A stretch of DNA of 9,087 nt from Ignavibacteriota bacterium (GTDB lineage: Bacteria > Bacteroidota > Ignavibacteria > Palsa-1295), in contig JANYLL010000301.1 in the NCBI GenBank assembly GCA_025357895.1, forward strand, positions 1 through 9,087, read 5' to 3'. Below the pieces are notes generated by a model that worked only from the letters and a program-made list of their open reading frames with translations, had not been told where the DNA came from and did no database searches. Numbering within the stretch: position 1 is the stretch's first letter; each line of letters begins with the position of its first letter. Positions 6,739 to 9,087 of this stretch are shown here, piece after piece. The translations under genes were made by a program, and so were the position numbers.

Positions 6739-7476
6739 ATGGAGAATTGGGTGAAACTATTCTCGTCTAAAACCTCTTTCAGGCAGCTCGTGATACAAGC
6801 AGAAAATATTTTAAGTATTTCCAAAGAAGCAGTCAAGCGATCCAGCGACGCGTTGAAGCAATTTCCTATTGAAATTATTTCCGCTGAGAAGATCGTGCGT
6901 CATCGCATTCAGACTTTACTCCGAATCGGTCTTGCAACGGCATTCATTTGGCTTGGCGGATTAATATCTATTGGCGCAACCGCTATTGCTCAAGCTGCAT
7001 CGAACACTCCGCCGGTAAAATCTAAGACCGCTCTTCGTCACAGACAAAATAAATCTTTCAAACGCTCCAACGCTCCTAATATGTCGATGATTGGTACAGC
7101 TTCGTGGTATGGTCATGGCTTCCACAATCGTAAGACGGCATCAGGTAAGCGTTTTGATCAGAATGCGCTTATGGCAGCACATCGCACACTTCCATTCGGC
7201 ACGCTCTTAAAAGTTACAAATCTCGTTAATCATAAATCTTGCATCGTTGAAGTAACTGATCGTGGTCCGTATGTTAACCATCGCATTATTGATGTTTCTC
7301 GCGGCGCTGCCAGAGAACTTGGTTTTGCCGATGCAGGTACGACTCGTGTTATACTTCAGGTAATTGATCCTTCAGATATTGCATATTTGCAATCAAATGT
7401 CCGCAAATACCGTCCTCTATCCGACGTTCTAAAAGCACCTGCTATTGCGCTACAAAGTGTCGCTGTGTACCATTAA
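6739..7476 (+). CDS. rlpA: RlpA-like septal/peptidoglycan-associated protein (double-psi beta-barrel)
   Basis: Residues 117-209 form an RlpA-type double-psi beta-barrel: GTASWYGHGFHNRKTASGKR (119-138), NALMAAHRTLPFGT (142-155), VTDRGPYVNHRIIDVS (172-187). RlpA proteins bind, and in some species cleave, denuded glycan strands at the septum. The conserved H148 and D174 are present, but the usual Glu in SGE-x-F is Lys137, so lytic transglycosylase activity is doubtful. There is no SPOR domain. The N-terminus is unusual: about 54 mostly polar residues, then a hydrophobic stretch (about 61-83) ending IAQAAS, which may be a membrane anchor or a long-n-region signal peptide; no lipobox Cys is present. 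An alternative GTG start at 6751 has a much better Shine-Dalgarno (GGAG, 6-nt spacing) than the ATG at 6739 and would give 241 aa. It is the last gene of the cluster and converges on the T9SS gene with a 10-bp gap. Confidence 0.88.
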   Translation: MENWVKLFSSKTSFRQLVIQAENILSISKEAVKRSSDALKQFPIEIISAEKIVRHRIQTLLRIGLATAFIWLGGLISIGATAIAQAASNTPPVKSKTALRHRQNKSFKRSNAPNMSMIGTASWYGHGFHNRKTASGKRFDQNALMAAHRTLPFGTLLKVTNLVNHKSCIVEVTDRGPYVNHRIIDVSRGAARELGFADAGTTRVILQVIDPSDIAYLQSNVRKYRPLSDVLKAPAIALQSVAVYH

Positions 7477-7486
7477 TTTTTTCTCT

Positions 7487-8494
7487 TTATTTTTCAATAA
7501 TAATTTTTTCTCGGGTTACGGTACTGCCTGCTTGTAGTTCACAAAAATATTCACCGGCAGGAATATCGGTCGGGTCGAAGAAAATATTTTGAACACCTCG
7601 AGATTTCAGCCCTTTATATATAGTTCGAATTTCTTCACCAAGGATGTTAATAATTTGCAGTCTACACTCACTCTGCTCAGGAAGTATAAAAGAAATTTGA
7701 GTTCGTCCTTTTAATGGATTAGGAAAAACCTGTAAAGAAAGCGGTTCAAAATTTACGGGGGTAACGGACGATCCGGCAAACGGATAAATAGTTACATACA
7801 AAGAAGAAGACAACTGACGTGTAGTATCGTTACTAACAGCATCTAATACAAAATCTCCTTGAAAGGATACACTATCTGCAAGAGGTGCACCAGTAAGAGA
7901 TAAATGCGCGGTTAGAGATTTTTGTCTTTCAAATGGCTTGGCTGAATATGAAGTTATTACTTGATTACCGTCCAGAACTTCAACTTGAAGTCCTGGTGGA
8001 AAATTATATCGAAGTTTAAAATTTTTGAATGTGGTCTGAGATGCGATATTATTATCCAACCTTATTGTAAAATAGCCATCCCATTGACCTAAGGGCTTCT
8101 TCTCTCTCATAGGTACAAAAATATAATAGTCGGGACGAAGTTTTACCGTCGAATCTTCAACTCCATAAGCTGTTATATATGCATACGAAGAAATTTCTCT
8201 GCAACCTTCATTTTGGGAATCAGCGGTTGCGATCCAATGGAATACACATGTATCATACCACACGCCGTTTTTATTTGGAATAAAACGGATGCTTTGCAAA
8301 TGAGGTCCAATTATGTAAGGGTCAGAGCTACTAGATCGTTCAAAATTAAATCGCTCTTGACAAGTATAAGACATACCTGAGGATAATGTAAAATCCGAAG
8401 TATCTCCAACGACAGTATAAATAGTATAATTTTCAGACTGAGCAGAGCATCGAATCGCAAGACACAAAACGGAGAACACTATAATTTTTTTCAT
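7487..8494 (-). CDS. Secreted protein with type IX secretion (Por) C-terminal sorting domain
   Basis: The 335-aa protein has an N-terminal signal peptide (KK, hydrophobic 4-14, likely cleavage CSA|QSE after 18) for Sec export. Its last ~80 residues are a T9SS type A sorting domain: LQVFPNPLKGRTQISF (254-269), LQIINILGEEIRTIY (279-293), IPAGEYFCEL (311-320) and a Lys-ending IIIEK. After outer-membrane passage such domains are usually removed and the protein is released or fixed on the cell surface. The middle (20-245) is beta-rich and Ser/Thr-rich; IRFIPNKNGVWYDTCVF (69-85) recalls choice-of-anchor/ASH-type Ig-like domains, but I cannot name an enzyme or adhesin function. The start is supported by a strong GGAGGGG just upstream. 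It stands alone, convergent with rlpA. Confidence 0.9.
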   Translation of the reverse strand: MKKIIVFSVLCLAIRCSAQSENYTIYTVVGDTSDFTLSSGMSYTCQERFNFERSSSSDPYIIGPHLQSIRFIPNKNGVWYDTCVFHWIATADSQNEGCREISSYAYITAYGVEDSTVKLRPDYYIFVPMREKKPLGQWDGYFTIRLDNNIASQTTFKNFKLRYNFPPGLQVEVLDGNQVITSYSAKPFERQKSLTAHLSLTGAPLADSVSFQGDFVLDAVSNDTTRQLSSSLYVTIYPFAGSSVTPVNFEPLSLQVFPNPLKGRTQISFILPEQSECRLQIINILGEEIRTIYKGLKSRGVQNIFFDPTDIPAGEYFCELQAGSTVTREKIIIEK

Positions 8495-8496
8495 TT

Positions 8497-8503
8497 CCCC
8501 TCC
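8497..8503 (-). promoter_or_regulatory. Strong Shine-Dalgarno site of the T9SS-sorted protein gene
   Basis: On the minus strand GGAGGGG lies 2 nt (GGAGG core 4 nt) before the ATG at 8494. It is the best ribosome binding site in the window and fixes this start; most other genes here have weak or no such motif. Confidence 0.7.
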
Positions 8504-8559
8504 ATTCTTGATAAAAGTGACGCTCTGGAATTAACGTATTAGTCCTGCGGAAGAATCCA

Positions 8560-8588
8560 TTGATTACTACACAATAATATTTGATAAA
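8560..8588 (+). promoter_or_regulatory. Candidate sigma-70-like promoter of the ABC-F gene
   Basis: TTGATT (8560-8565) and GATAAA (8583-8588) each match the -35 and -10 consensus at four of six positions and are 17 nt apart. The start of transcription would fall near 8595, inside the G6 arm of the hairpin just downstream. The evidence is motif similarity only. Confidence 0.3.
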
Positions 8589-8590
8589 TC

Positions 8591-8608
8591 GGGGGGACGT
8601 AACCCCCC
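8591..8608. promoter_or_regulatory. G6-loop-C6 hairpin in the leader of the ABC-F gene
   Basis: GGGGGG (8591-8596), loop ACGTAA and CCCCCC (8603-8608) make a perfect six-pair all-GC stem in an otherwise AT-rich intergenic region, about 40 nt before the ABC-F start. No T-tract follows on either strand, so it is not a standard intrinsic terminator. It could be an RNA structure in the ABC-F leader, a transcript-end structure or a protein site. Confidence 0.45.
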
Positions 8609-8648
8609 TCTGCTTCGTTTGAAAGCGACAAAATAAATTCATTATTCA

Positions 8649-9087
8649 ATGCCGATTCTCTCAGTAGATAAAATAAGTAAGGATTTTCGTTATAAGCCGC
8701 TCTTTAGTGATGTGACTTTCAGCATTGATTGGTCTGAACGGCTTGGGCTTATCGGCACCAACGGTAGCGGCAAGACAACCCTGATGCGCATACTCTCAGG
8801 CGAGGAATCTCCCGACAACGGCTCTATCACCGTTGCCGCAGGAAGCAGAGTCGGCTACCTTCCGCAGAACCCGTCGTTCGAACCAGAGGAAACCGTCCTT
8901 GATGCAATTTTTTCACGAAGCTCTGATGCGCTAAGTCTTATTCATGATTATGAAGCCGCATGTCATGAACTTGTACTAAACCACGACGATGTCGAACTTG
9001 GCAGACGCATAACCGAACTCAGCGCAAAGATCGATGCTGCCGGAGCCTGGGAGATCGAGACGAATGCAAAGATCATTCTTGCGAAAC
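8649..9087 (+). CDS. ABC-F family ATPase (Uup-like), N-terminal part cut by the window edge
   Basis: The ATG at 8649 opens a frame of 146 codons with no stop before the window ends. It begins MPILSVDKISKDFRYKPLF, a typical ABC-F start, and carries Walker A GTNGSGKT (36-43) and a Q-loop region RVGYLPQNPS (67-76, Gln73). The following helical stretch with ELSAKIDAAGAWEIE (about 126-140) matches the arm region of the first ATPase domain in Uup-like ABC-F proteins. These soluble tandem ATPases act on ribosomes or DNA-related processes (Uup, EttA relatives; some give antibiotic protection) and lack membrane domains. The signature motif, Walker B, the inter-domain linker and the second ATPase domain lie beyond the edge, so the subgroup is uncertain. 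The DNA here appears more GC-rich by eye than the neighbouring genes. No good Shine-Dalgarno is visible. Confidence 0.92.
   Translation, partial: MPILSVDKISKDFRYKPLFSDVTFSIDWSERLGLIGTNGSGKTTLMRILSGEESPDNGSITVAAGSRVGYLPQNPSFEPEETVLDAIFSRSSDALSLIHDYEAACHELVLNHDDVELGRRITELSAKIDAAGAWEIETNAKIILAK

Noticed and set aside
7474..7500. T-rich stretch between the convergent rlpA and T9SS genes as a possible bidirectional terminator
   Set aside because: I could find no GC-rich stem next to the T-runs on either strand.
8591..8608. G6/C6 hairpin as an intrinsic terminator
   Set aside because: No T-tract follows on either strand, and no gene ends nearby: both flanking genes point away from it.
8433..8642. 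69-codon minus-strand frame spanning the T9SS gene start and the intergenic hairpin
   Set aside because: It overlaps the signal-peptide region of a well-supported gene in another frame, and its product has no recognisable features.

Overview
The window looks like a stretch of chromosome from a bacterium of the Bacteroidota/Chlorobiota/Ignavibacteriota (FCB) group. The evidence is a secreted protein with a C-terminal type IX secretion (T9SS) sorting domain, an OmpA-family protein built on PD40/TolB-like propeller repeats plus a carboxypeptidase-regulatory-like domain, moderately AT-rich DNA, weak Shine-Dalgarno sites and non-ATG starts. I cannot fix the genus from the sequence.

Layout from left to right. 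Positions 1-2306 are read on the minus strand: a 680-aa exported OmpA-family protein (264-2306), then a small DUF2158/YodC-like frame (73-248) that appears frame-shifted at an A6 run, then the possible start of another gene (GTG at 76) that leaves the left edge. A short divergent region (2307-2448) separates this from a tight plus-strand cluster of five genes at 2449-7476: a CTP-dependent lipid (diacylglycerol/polyprenol) kinase-like membrane protein, a 624-aa putative outer-membrane beta-barrel with a roughly 250-residue hydrophilic insertion, a beta-class DNA methyltransferase with no restriction partner, a nitrilase-superfamily amidohydrolase, and an RlpA-like double-psi beta-barrel protein. 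Gaps are 15 bp, 1 bp, a 4-bp overlap and 15 bp, so they are probably one transcript. A convergent minus-strand gene (7487-8494) encodes a T9SS-sorted secreted protein. At the right edge, divergent from it, is the first 146 codons of an ABC-F ATPase (8649 onward), preceded by a G6/C6 hairpin.

The shared theme is the cell envelope: lipid phosphorylation, an outer-membrane barrel, a peptidoglycan-associated OmpA protein, an RlpA-type wall protein and a secreted surface protein. The methyltransferase and amidohydrolase sit inside that envelope operon without an obvious mechanistic link. I see no CRISPR array, IS element, tRNA or rRNA. I do not see a clear new multi-gene defence or biosynthetic system; the most unusual points are the frame-shifted DUF2158-like gene, the solitary methyltransferase in the envelope operon, the barrel with a large insertion, and an RlpA-like protein with Lys where the usual catalytic Glu lies.
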